From: Sulfurimonas sp.
GTDB taxonomy: Bacteria > Campylobacterota > Campylobacteria > Campylobacterales > Sulfurimonadaceae
Assembly (NCBI RefSeq): GCF_023229105.1
Contig: NZ_JALNZY010000016.1
Span: 1-35,363 of the forward strand
Length of the DNA stretch: 35,363 nt
Direction: 5' to 3'
Part shown: positions 24,220-31,237 of the stretch, piece by piece
Numbering within the stretch: the stretch's first letter is position 1
Layout of the letters: the number at the start of each line of letters is the position of its first letter
Notes under the pieces: model-generated
The model's input: only the letters and a program-made list of their open reading frames with translations
What the model was told of the DNA's origin: nothing
The model's database searches: none
Made by a program: the position numbers and the translations under genes

Positions 24220-24258
24220 TTTTGAGTGTAAATATTATTTAGTGTCATAGACTCAAAA
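24220..24258. repeat. inverted repeat TTTTGAGT / ACTCAAAA near the htpG promoter
   Basis: Eight-base arms at 24220-24227 and 24251-24258 match perfectly across 23 bases, and a further TTGAGT begins at 24215, giving a direct TTGAGT-TTTGAGT pair. The right arm sits just upstream of the extended -10 at 24263-24271. The half-site resembles the TTGAGT core of HspR HAIR operators (CTTGAGT-N7-ACTCAAG), although the spacing is not the consensus. Confidence 0.35.
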
Positions 24259-24334
24259 TGGTTGATATAATTTATATTTATTAACTTTTTTTTGCTAATA
24301 TTCTTTAAAATTTTAACTTAAAAGGATTCAAAAG

Positions 24335-26227
24335 ATGGCAAAACATCAGTTTCAAACGGAAGCAAACCAAATACTAAATCTCATGATACACTCACTGTAT
24401 TCAAATAAAGAGATATTTTTGCGTGAGTTGGTTTCAAATGCATCAGATGCACTTGATAAGTTAAACATGTTAGTATTAACAGATGCTACATATAAAGGTG
24501 TAACGTTTGCACCGCGCATTGATATCATTGCCGATAAAGAGGCAAAAACTTTGACAATCAAAGACAGCGGTATTGGCATGGATGAAGAGGATTTGATGAA
24601 CAACCTCGGAACTATTGCAAAATCAGGAACAAAAGCATTTTTACAAAATCTAACAGGTGATCAAAAAAAAGACTCCAATCTAATTGGGCAGTTTGGAGTT
24701 GGTTTTTACTCATGTTTCATGGTTGCTCATGAGGTTGAAGTAACTACAAAAAAAGCAGGCGAGGAGCAGGCTTATTTATGGAAAAGCAAGGGTGATGGCG
24801 AGTTTGAGCTAGAAAAAACAACTAGAGATTCTCATGGAACTACAATTGTAATGCACTTAAACGATGATGAGGGCGAGTTTTTAGAGAGTTATAGAGTTGA
24901 AAATATTATTAAAAAATACTCAAATCATATTCCTTTTCCAATTTTTATGGACAAAGAGAAGTATATTCCTGCTAAAAAAGATGACGAGGGCAAAGAGGTA
25001 GAGCCTTCAAAAGAGGAGATAGAAAATGTTCAGATTAACCGTGCAAATGCACTTTGGACAATCTCAAAAAGTGAGATAAAAGATGAGGAATATAAAGATT
25101 TTTACAGCTCAATCGCGCACTCTTCAGAGGAGCCTCTTTTTTGGATGCACCAAAAAGCTGAGGGTGCTATAGAGTACACCACTCTTTTTTACATACCTAG
25201 CAAAGCTCCTATGGATATGTACAGAGTTGACTATCAAACCGGGATAAAACTCTATATCAATCGTGTTTTTATCACAGATGATGAAAAAGAACTTATGCCG
25301 ACATATATGAGATTTTTGCGCGGGGTAATAGACTCTAAGGATTTACCGCTTAATGTCTCAAGAGAAATCTTACAATCAAACGCAGTTATGGCTAAAATAA
25401 AAAATGCTTCAGTTAAAAAAGTGCTATCAGAACTTGCTAAAATGGCTAAAGGCGATAAAGAGAAGTATGATAAATTTTTCAAAGAGTTTGGAAATGTATT
25501 AAAAGAGGGACTTTATAGCGATTACGGCAATCGTGAGAAGATTTTAGAGCTTATGAAGTTCAATACCTTAAACTCTAAAGAGATGGTAATGTTTGAGGAT
25601 TTTTTAAAAAATGTAGATGAAGATAAAAAAGAGATTTATTATATTACTGGCAAAACTTCACTCTCTATGTTGAAAAGTTCACCTGCCTTAGAGAGATTTA
25701 AGAGTCGAAATATAGATGTCTTGGTCCTCAATGAAGAAGTAGATACTATTATATTTCCCATGGTAACAGAGTACAAAGAGTATAAGTTTGTACACGTAAG
25801 TGATGCTAAATTTGAGGAGAGTGAAGAGGAGAAAAAGGTAGAACAAGAGAGCGTTAAAGAGTTTGAAGGGCTGATTAAAGAGTTTAAAGATGCTTTAGGG
25901 GAGAGCGTAAAGTCTGTTGAAGTGACTTTTGATTTAGTAGATTCTCCTGTAAAGTTAAAGGAGGATAAGGAAGATCCTGCTTACATGATGGCTCAAATGA
26001 TGCGCCAGATGGGACAAGGCACATCCTCTCCGGCTCCTGCTCCAATCTTGCAGATAAATCCTAAACATGAGCTCATTATAAAACTCAAAGAGTCCATAGA
26101 TCAGAATCTCATAAATGATGCTGCGCATGTTTTATTTGATCAAGCTAAACTTTTTGAGGGTGCTGAACTTGAAGATACCGCAGACTTTATTTCAAGACTT
26201 AATAGAATTATTTCAAAGGCAATATAG
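24335..26227 (+). CDS. htpG: Hsp90-family chaperone HtpG
   Basis: 630 residues. A cytosolic ATP-dependent chaperone. The N-terminal GHKL ATPase domain shows HQFQTEANQILNLMIHSLY, FLRELVSNASDALDKL (E31, N35), DSGIGMDEEDL and GQFGVGFYSCFMVA. The middle domain has LWTISKSEIKDEEYKDFY, LYINRVFI and SRGVIDSKDLPLNVSREILQ-like segments, including the catalytic-loop arginine. The C-terminal dimerization domain ends with INPKHELIIKL and HVLFDQAKLFEGAEL. A linker MAQMMRQMGQGTSSPAPAP precedes the last part. AAAAGGA lies about 7 bases before the ATG. It ends in an intrinsic terminator and is divergent from the Usp gene, which fits stress control. Confidence 0.96.
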   Translation: MAKHQFQTEANQILNLMIHSLYSNKEIFLRELVSNASDALDKLNMLVLTDATYKGVTFAPRIDIIADKEAKTLTIKDSGIGMDEEDLMNNLGTIAKSGTKAFLQNLTGDQKKDSNLIGQFGVGFYSCFMVAHEVEVTTKKAGEEQAYLWKSKGDGEFELEKTTRDSHGTTIVMHLNDDEGEFLESYRVENIIKKYSNHIPFPIFMDKEKYIPAKKDDEGKEVEPSKEEIENVQINRANALWTISKSEIKDEEYKDFYSSIAHSSEEPLFWMHQKAEGAIEYTTLFYIPSKAPMDMYRVDYQTGIKLYINRVFITDDEKELMPTYMRFLRGVIDSKDLPLNVSREILQSNAVMAKIKNASVKKVLSELAKMAKGDKEKYDKFFKEFGNVLKEGLYSDYGNREKILELMKFNTLNSKEMVMFEDFLKNVDEDKKEIYYITGKTSLSMLKSSPALERFKSRNIDVLVLNEEVDTIIFPMVTEYKEYKFVHVSDAKFEESEEEKKVEQESVKEFEGLIKEFKDALGESVKSVEVTFDLVDSPVKLKEDKEDPAYMMAQMMRQMGQGTSSPAPAPILQINPKHELIIKLKESIDQNLINDAAHVLFDQAKLFEGAELEDTADFISRLNRIISKAI

Positions 26228-26234
26228 TTTTTTG

Positions 26235-26267
26235 TTGTGAGTGCATTTGTAGCACTCACAATTTATT
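26235..26267 (+). terminator. intrinsic terminator of htpG
   Basis: A perfect 10-base stem TTGTGAGTGC (26235-26244) with GCACTCACAA (26252-26261), a 7-base loop, followed by a T-rich run TTATTT. It begins 8 bases after the htpG stop. Confidence 0.8.
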
Positions 26268-26326
26268 TAAAAGCTCTTGTCTATACTAAGTGTAAGAATA
26301 AAAGAAAGTTATGCTATTTTAAATCT

Positions 26327-26833
26327 ATGAATAATAATTTTAAAGAAAAAAGACAGCCTGAAAATATTGAACTTCGCCGTACAATAGATAGATTATTACA
26401 AGAGGGAACTGTTTTTATTGAACAAAATTTCAAGGCACTTGATATAACTAGTTACCGCTATGAAATGAGAGAAGCCGTGGAGGAGTTGTCTTTAGACGAA
26501 GATACTGTTTATCAGCTTGTAGAAGATTATATTATTCAGATATTAAAATCAAATATAACATTTTATGAGTATATACAAGAGCTTGAAATTGATGAACTTG
26601 AAAATAGAGTTCTTGATTATACAAATATTAAAAATTTAGCACATAAAAATCTTGGTGTTGCTAGAAATCTTCGGATTAAAGATGCTGAAAAGATATTAAA
26701 AATAATAATACATAAAGAGGATTCGAACTATTTGAAATTGTGTATTAAGGCTTTAGAGATTTCAGCCGTCAAGCTTAATCCGCTTTGTGCTTACGAAACA
26801 CTGAAGTTGATTCAGGTAAAAAACTCTCTCTAG
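26327..26833 (+). CDS. small helical protein with Hpt-like motif, unknown function
   Basis: 168 residues starting at the ATG at 26327; an in-frame extension to 26237 would translate through the htpG terminator and is not credible. The protein is acidic in its first two thirds and predicted all-helical, with no signal peptide or membrane segment. The segment NLAHKNLGVARNLRIKDAEK (about 112-131) resembles the phosphotransfer motif of Hpt domains (AHxLKGxAxNLG), except that LKG reads NLG; the conserved His is present. The C-terminal KLCIKALEISAVKLNPLCAYETLKLI would form the last helices of the bundle. A role in phosphorelay is possible but not established; no kinase or regulator is adjacent. Its stop is one base from the stop of the convergent 55-residue gene. 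Confidence 0.7.
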   Translation: MNNNFKEKRQPENIELRRTIDRLLQEGTVFIEQNFKALDITSYRYEMREAVEELSLDEDTVYQLVEDYIIQILKSNITFYEYIQELEIDELENRVLDYTNIKNLAHKNLGVARNLRIKDAEKILKIIIHKEDSNYLKLCIKALEISAVKLNPLCAYETLKLIQVKNSL

Positions 26834-26834
26834 C

Positions 26835-27002
26835 TTACTTTTTAAGTGATTTTGAAACCTCTTCTAGTATATTGCTGGGTTTTTTTATGATTGTCTGCTC
26901 CTCATCTTGCATTGGTAGTACAAAAGCTAACAATATAAAAATAAACGAAAAAATAAGTCCAATAAGCATGGCGAGAATTATTTTCAGTTTGAACTCATTC
27001 AT
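26835..27002 (-). CDS. 55-residue single-pass membrane protein
   Basis: A short frame from ATG at 27002 to TAA at 26835. The product opens MNEFKLKIILAMLIGLIFSF, continues with a hydrophobic stretch to about residue 30 and ends in an acidic and then lysine-rich tail (QDEEQTIIKK, SNILEEVSKSLKK). The layout is that of a small inner-membrane protein with one transmembrane helix. It starts 8 bases after the stop of the 102-residue membrane gene, with the region between them G-rich enough (CAGGG) to allow ribosome loading, and ends one base from the convergent gene. The clean fit of start, stop and spacing makes it a believable gene. Function is unknown. Confidence 0.6.
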   Translation of the reverse strand: MNEFKLKIILAMLIGLIFSFIFILLAFVLPMQDEEQTIIKKPSNILEEVSKSLKK

Positions 27003-27010
27003 ACCCTGAA

Positions 27011-27319
27011 TCAGTCCAATTTATTGAGTCTGTTTGTAGTCATATAAATCCAAAACTCTTTGTGTGAATATCCCTTGTTTAAAAAAAATATTTGCAAAAC
27101 AGTGACTCTGTAAAGCGTAACTATCATTTTTGCATACGGTATAAAAAGACTGAAGCTAACAAGCAGTGACTGCTCTTTGTCTCCCTTTGATTTAATCATC
27201 TCTTGCATGCCTATGTTTTTACTAAGGTAGACTCCAAACATTATAGAGAAAACAAAATTTAATATAAACCCAAATATAAGATATGCAACAAAATCCTGCT
27301 CATTTATTCCGGCAATCAT
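27011..27319 (-). CDS. small two-pass membrane protein, unknown function
   Basis: 102 residues. Hydrophobic segments lie at about 10-31 (FVAYLIFGFILNFVFSIMFGVYL) and about 52-75 (LVSFSLFIPYAKMIVTLYRVTV), with lysine-rich loops (QEMIKSKGDKEQ) and a basic C-terminus. AAGGA is nine bases before the ATG. It lies 52 bases after the DUF3817-like gene and 8 bases before the 55-residue gene, all on the minus strand, so the three may be expressed together. I do not recognise the family. Confidence 0.72.
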   Translation of the reverse strand: MIAGINEQDFVAYLIFGFILNFVFSIMFGVYLSKNIGMQEMIKSKGDKEQSLLVSFSLFIPYAKMIVTLYRVTVLQIFFLNKGYSHKEFWIYMTTNRLNKLD

Positions 27320-27371
27320 AAATATATTCCTTAATTAATTAGTAAAGATATTCTAACCAAAGAAAACTTTT

Positions 27372-27662
27372 TTATTCATAAGTTTTTATTTTAGCTTTGG
27401 TAAAAAAGGTTCCAAAGGGAATAAGCGAAGCGATAAAGAAAATAATATTTTCTTTATAAGACCACTTTGCTTCGTGCCAAGCTTTAACTAAAAGCAGACA
27501 AAAAAGAATAAAAAGTATCCCATGAATCATGCCGACAACTTTTACTGCCGAGGGAATATCCATAAAGTATTTCATAGGCATCGCAATAAGAACAAGTGCT
27601 AAATATGAGTAACCTTCTATCGTGTTTATATGTCCGAATTTGACGACATTCTCATTTTTCAT
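27372..27662 (-). CDS. DUF3817-like small integral membrane protein
   Basis: 96 residues with three hydrophobic segments at about 15-31, 41-61 and 72-88. The pattern NTIEGYSYLALVLIAMPMKY, then VKVVGMIHGILFILF and a following LIPFGTFF, matches the DUF3817 (YdzA-like) family of short membrane proteins, whose function is not known. AGG lies eight bases before the ATG. The gene is divergent from the oadGAB operon across 145 bases and leads a run of three small membrane genes. Confidence 0.8.
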   Translation of the reverse strand: MKNENVVKFGHINTIEGYSYLALVLIAMPMKYFMDIPSAVKVVGMIHGILFILFCLLLVKAWHEAKWSYKENIIFFIASLIPFGTFFTKAKIKTYE

Positions 27663-27765
27663 ATTTATACCTATACTATTTTTTTATGAATTATATAATC
27701 ATATGGTAACAATTTGGCTATTTATAAAAATTAAAAAAATGGCAATAAGGCTTTTTAAACATTAA

Positions 27766-27771
27766 TATTAT
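27766..27771 (+). promoter_or_regulatory. candidate -10 box for oadGAB
   Basis: TATTAT, with an overlapping TACAAT at 27771-27776, about 35 bases upstream of the oadG ATG. GAGG at 27795-27798 is the ribosome binding site, nine bases before the start. No -35 is evident. Confidence 0.4.
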
Positions 27772-27807
27772 ACAATAAGCGCGAAATATAAAAAGAGGTA
27801 TATTGAT

Positions 27808-28041
27808 ATGGATACTAACCTTGTAGTAGAGGGCATAAAGTTTATGGGACTGGGAATGGGTGCAGTGTTTTTGTTCCTAAGTGTAATGATTTTTTTGATG
27901 AGCATAATGTCAAAAATCATACATAAATTCTTTCCTGAAGTTCAGCCGAGTACGAGCTCTTCCTCATCAGGTACTCAAGATAATCAAAAAAAAATAGTTG
28001 CGGCAATAACGGCAGCAATTAAATTTCATAGAGAAAGTTAA
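27808..28041 (+). CDS. oadG: oxaloacetate decarboxylase gamma chain (sodium pump)
   Basis: 77 residues, the small size typical of OadG. One transmembrane helix (about 11-34, KFMGLGMGAVFLFLSVMIFLM) is followed by a Ser/Thr-rich flexible linker (STSSSSSGTQDNQ) and a short helical end IVAAITAAIKFHRES. In characterised enzymes the gamma chain links the membrane beta chain to the soluble alpha chain and binds zinc through its C-terminal tail; the single His in KFHRES could contribute. It is 8 bases upstream of oadA. The identity rests on size, topology, the AAITAAI(K/A) ending and its place in the operon. Confidence 0.88.
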   Translation: MDTNLVVEGIKFMGLGMGAVFLFLSVMIFLMSIMSKIIHKFFPEVQPSTSSSSSGTQDNQKKIVAAITAAIKFHRES

Positions 28042-28049
28042 GGATAAGT

Positions 28050-29846
28050 ATGGCTAAAAAATATATAGATATAATGGATACGACCTTTAGGGATGGTTTT
28101 CAGTCTGTCTTTGGCGGTCGTGTATTAATGAACGATTTTTTCCCGGCAGTAGAGGCGGCAAAAACTGCGGGAATAACTCACTTTGAGTTTGCCGGCGGCG
28201 CTAGGTTTCAATCCTTGTATTTCTATCTTAGAGAAGATGCTTTTGAGATGATGGACAAGTTTCGTGAAATAGTCGGACCTGATGCAAATCTTCAAACTTT
28301 AGCACGTGGCGTAAATACCGTAATGTTAGACACAGGCTCTAAAGAGCTTATTGATTTGCACGCAAAGATGTTTAAAAAGCACGGTACGACAACAATTAGA
28401 AACTTTGATGCGCTCAATGATGTTGAAAATTTGAAATATTCAGGTGAGCGAATCGTTCATCATGGACTCAAGCATGAAATTGTTGTGACTATGATGGATC
28501 TTCCTCCTGGTTGTTACGGCGCACATACTGTAGAGTTTTACGAAAAAACACTACGAGAGATACTTGATAGCGGAATTCCATACAGCAGTATCTGTTTTAA
28601 GGATGCTTCCGGTACGTCAAATCCGCAAAAAGTGTTTGAAACTATTCAGATGGCTAGACGTTTGATTCCTGAGGGAACACACTTAAGACTTCATACGCAT
28701 GAGACTGCAGGTGTTTCAGTTGCGGCATATATGGCAGCTCTTGAAGCTGGTGTAGATGGGATAGATATGGCAGCATCGCCTGTGAGTGGTGGAACAAGCC
28801 AGCCTGATATTTTGACTATGCTTCATGCAACTAAAGGTATGGATTATGACCTTGGTGGGCTTGAAATAAATAAAATATTAACTTATGAAAAAGAGCTTCA
28901 AAGCTGTCTTTCAGATTATTTTATGCCTCCTGAAGCAACAATGGTTTCTCCGATAATTCCGTTCTCTCCAATGCCCGGTGGTGCACTTACTGCAAATACT
29001 CAAATGATGCGAGATAATGGCATTTTTGATAGATTTCCAGAGGTTATTGCTGCCATGACTGAAGTTGTAGAGAAAGGTGGCTACGGAACATCTGTTACTC
29101 CTGTTTCACAATTTTATTTTCAACAAGCACTTAATAATGTTATGCAAGGACCATGGAATGCAATAGCTCCTGGTTATGGAAAAATGGTGCTTGGTTATTT
29201 TGGTAAAACTCCAGTTGCACCGGATCCTGAAGTTGTAAGAATCGCTTCTGAGAAGTTGGGTTTAGAACCTACGACAGAAAAGGCTCTTGATTTAGCAAAT
29301 GCAGACGAGAGTAAATCATTAAATACCTGGATTAACAAGCTTAAAGAGGAAAATATCGAGATTACTGAAGAGAATATCTTCATTGCAGCAGCTTGTCATG
29401 ACAAAGGTATCGCTTTTCTTAAAGGCGAAGGTGAGTTGAATGTTCGTAAAATATCAGAAATGAAAAAAGAAGAAGGAAGCAAAAATATGGGTAATGGAAG
29501 CTATACTGTAGTTGTTGATGGTCAAAAATTTAGTGTTCAGGTTGCAGAGGGTGATGTTAATATTCAAGTTACTGAAGTAAACGGAGAGAGCGTAGAACCT
29601 TCAACTCCTAAAGTAGTTACAACATCAGGTACCCAGTTAGATATAAAAGCTCTTTTACCAGGCAGTGTTTGGAAATTAGTTGCTAATCCAGGTCAGAGCG
29701 TAAAAGAGGGCGATGTTATTTTGATTTTAGAGTCTATGAAAATGGAAATAGATATTGTGGCTCCAAAAGGCGGAGTTATAAAATCAATAAATGTTGCTAC
29801 TAACGATAAAGTAGTCGAAGGTCAAGTCGTAGCAGTGCTAGGGTAA
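28050..29846 (+). CDS. oadA: oxaloacetate decarboxylase alpha chain (biotin carboxyltransferase)
   Basis: 598 residues. The N-terminal carboxyltransferase domain shows DTTFRDGFQS (metal and oxaloacetate site), CFKDASG (the lysine that is carboxylated in the family) and LHTHETAGVS (metal histidines), then SPMPGGALTANTQMM and GYGTSVTPVSQ. A Ser/Pro/Thr-rich linker leads to the C-terminal biotinyl domain with LESMKME (biotinyl lysine K564). It moves the carboxyl group of oxaloacetate to biotin; OadB then decarboxylates the biotin, coupled to sodium export. The same fold serves as pyruvate carboxylase subunit B in Campylobacter, so a carboxylating role with a separate biotin carboxylase is possible, but oadG and oadB on either side favour the sodium-pump reading. 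Confidence 0.93.
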   Translation: MAKKYIDIMDTTFRDGFQSVFGGRVLMNDFFPAVEAAKTAGITHFEFAGGARFQSLYFYLREDAFEMMDKFREIVGPDANLQTLARGVNTVMLDTGSKELIDLHAKMFKKHGTTTIRNFDALNDVENLKYSGERIVHHGLKHEIVVTMMDLPPGCYGAHTVEFYEKTLREILDSGIPYSSICFKDASGTSNPQKVFETIQMARRLIPEGTHLRLHTHETAGVSVAAYMAALEAGVDGIDMAASPVSGGTSQPDILTMLHATKGMDYDLGGLEINKILTYEKELQSCLSDYFMPPEATMVSPIIPFSPMPGGALTANTQMMRDNGIFDRFPEVIAAMTEVVEKGGYGTSVTPVSQFYFQQALNNVMQGPWNAIAPGYGKMVLGYFGKTPVAPDPEVVRIASEKLGLEPTTEKALDLANADESKSLNTWINKLKEENIEITEENIFIAAACHDKGIAFLKGEGELNVRKISEMKKEEGSKNMGNGSYTVVVDGQKFSVQVAEGDVNIQVTEVNGESVEPSTPKVVTTSGTQLDIKALLPGSVWKLVANPGQSVKEGDVILILESMKMEIDIVAPKGGVIKSINVATNDKVVEGQVVAVLG

Positions 29847-29851
29847 TTTAG

Positions 29852-31186
29852 ATGAAAAAAAATGTTATAAAAATTCTTACACTCTTGATGCTTTTTAGCT
29901 TTAGTTCTGTTTATGCTTCAACTCCTGTTGCTGATACTGTCTCACCTGAAGTGAGTACAAAAAAAGTTGAAACATATCAAGTGCAATCCTTTGGCGAGAT
30001 GATTGCCGGCTTTATAAACTCTACTGGAATCAGCTCTTTTATAAGTCCAAGTCCTGACGAATTAAGTTCCCATGGCGAGAAAATGAGTGATTTTCATAAA
30101 TCTTGGGGCAGGATTATTATGATATTAATTACTTTCTTGCTCTTTTATCTTGCAATTGCAAAAGGTTTTGAACCGCTGCTTCTTTTACCTATAGGGTTTG
30201 GCGGTCTTTTGGCAAATATTCCAATTGCTGGAATTGCAGGACCTGGTGGATTTTTGGGCATTATGTATGAGATGGGCTTGGCAAACCAGTTTTTTCCAAT
30301 ACTTATTTTTATGGGTGTCGGTGCTATGACTGATTTTGGTCCCTTGCTTTCAAACCCAAAAACTGCACTCTTAGGCGGCGCGGCACAGTTTGGAATATTT
30401 GGAACACTAGTTGGAGCAGTTGCGCTTGCGCAATATACACCACTTTTTGATTTTACACTCCAACAAGCTTCTGCAATTTCAATAATTGGCGGTGCTGATG
30501 GACCAACCTCCATTTTTATAGCCACTAAGTTGGCTCCTGAGCTTTTAGGAGCAATTGCAGTTGCATCATATTCATATATGGCTATGGTTCCTATTATACA
30601 GCCTCCTATTATGAAGGCACTAACGACAGATGCGGAGAGAAGAATAAAGATGAGCACCATGCGCCATGTTTCTCGCTTAGAGAAGTTGGTTTTCCCGATT
30701 ATGGTTTTAGTGCTTGCTATTTTAGTGCTTCCTGATGCAACGCCTCTAATAGGTGCGTTTATGTTTGGTAACTTCTTAAAAGAGAGTGGCGTTGTTGATA
30801 GACTCTCAGATACTATGCAAAATGCTTTAATAAATATAGTAACTATATTTTTAGGTTTAGCTGTTGGTTCTAAGCTTGCGGCAGATCAGTTTTTGGTTGC
30901 TGATACTTTAGCCATTTTAGTGCTTGGTATTATTGCGTTTTCTGTGGGAACTGCGGCCGGTGTTATAATGGCAAAAACAATGAATCTTTTTCCTGGAAAC
31001 AAGATAAATCCATTAATCGGTTCAGCTGGTGTTTCTGCCGTTCCAATGGCTGCTCGTGTATCTAATAAAGTTGGTATGGAGTATGACCGCTCTAATATGC
31101 TTTTAATGCATGCTATGGGTCCAAATGTTGCAGGAGTTATCGGTTCAGCTGTTGCGGCAGGTATTCTTATCTCACTCTTTAGTTAA
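29852..31186 (+). CDS. oadB: oxaloacetate decarboxylase beta chain (sodium pump) with signal-peptide-like extension
   Basis: 444 residues, a multi-pass membrane protein. The core matches Klebsiella-type OadB from memory: AIAKGFEPLLLLPIGFGGLLANIP, FMGVGAMTDFGPLL, IIGGADGPTSIF (essential Asp), SYSYMAMVPIIQPPIMKALT, SGVVDRLSDTMQNALINI and NPLIGSAGVSAVPMAARVSNKVG. It carries out carboxybiotin decarboxylation coupled to sodium export. Two features differ from the reference. Residues 1-22 form a typical signal peptide (VIKILTLLMLFSFSSVYAS), followed by about 55 hydrophilic residues before the first core helix. The loop after LANIP is much shorter than in Klebsiella. It starts 5 bases after oadA and ends before a bidirectional hairpin. 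Confidence 0.93.
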   Translation: MKKNVIKILTLLMLFSFSSVYASTPVADTVSPEVSTKKVETYQVQSFGEMIAGFINSTGISSFISPSPDELSSHGEKMSDFHKSWGRIIMILITFLLFYLAIAKGFEPLLLLPIGFGGLLANIPIAGIAGPGGFLGIMYEMGLANQFFPILIFMGVGAMTDFGPLLSNPKTALLGGAAQFGIFGTLVGAVALAQYTPLFDFTLQQASAISIIGGADGPTSIFIATKLAPELLGAIAVASYSYMAMVPIIQPPIMKALTTDAERRIKMSTMRHVSRLEKLVFPIMVLVLAILVLPDATPLIGAFMFGNFLKESGVVDRLSDTMQNALINIVTIFLGLAVGSKLAADQFLVADTLAILVLGIIAFSVGTAAGVIMAKTMNLFPGNKINPLIGSAGVSAVPMAARVSNKVGMEYDRSNMLLMHAMGPNVAGVIGSAVAAGILISLFS

Positions 31187-31200
31187 GCGATTTTTATTAA

Positions 31201-31228
31201 AAATCAGAGCTATATTAGGCTCTGATTT
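31201..31228. terminator. hairpin between convergent oadB and cheV
   Basis: A perfect 10-base stem AAATCAGAGC (31201-31210) with GCTCTGATTT (31219-31228) and an 8-base loop. On the minus strand it is followed by a T run, as expected for termination of cheV; on the plus strand the following sequence is only weakly T-rich. It lies 14 bases after the oadB stop and 10 bases after the cheV stop. Confidence 0.7.
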
Positions 31229-31237
31229 ATGATGGCT

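Larger units (their letters stand above)
24066..24334. promoter_or_regulatory. usp/htpG divergent intergenic region (longest gene-free stretch)
   Basis: 269 very AT-rich bases. For htpG, TATAAT at 24266-24271 preceded by TGA forms an extended -10 box, giving a leader of about 57 bases. For usp, TATAAT at 24134-24139 on the minus strand gives a leader of about 60 bases. Between them lie two inverted repeats, listed separately. I saw no classical CIRCE operator (TTAGCACTC-N9-GAGTGCTAA) and no RNA gene. Confidence 0.5.

Noticed and set aside
24066..24334. CIRCE (HrcA) operator or small RNA in the usp/htpG gap
   Set aside because: No TTAGCACTC-N9-GAGTGCTAA pattern and no promoter-hairpin-T-tract combination beyond the two divergent promoters.
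26237..26326. Thirty-residue extension of the Hpt-like protein
   Set aside because: It would be translated through the htpG terminator hairpin and starts with a weak codon; the ATG at 26327 is more credible.
30145..30660. 171-residue open frame on the minus strand inside oadB
   Set aside because: It is antisense to the conserved membrane core and its Pro/Ile/Ala-rich composition reflects the complementary strand.
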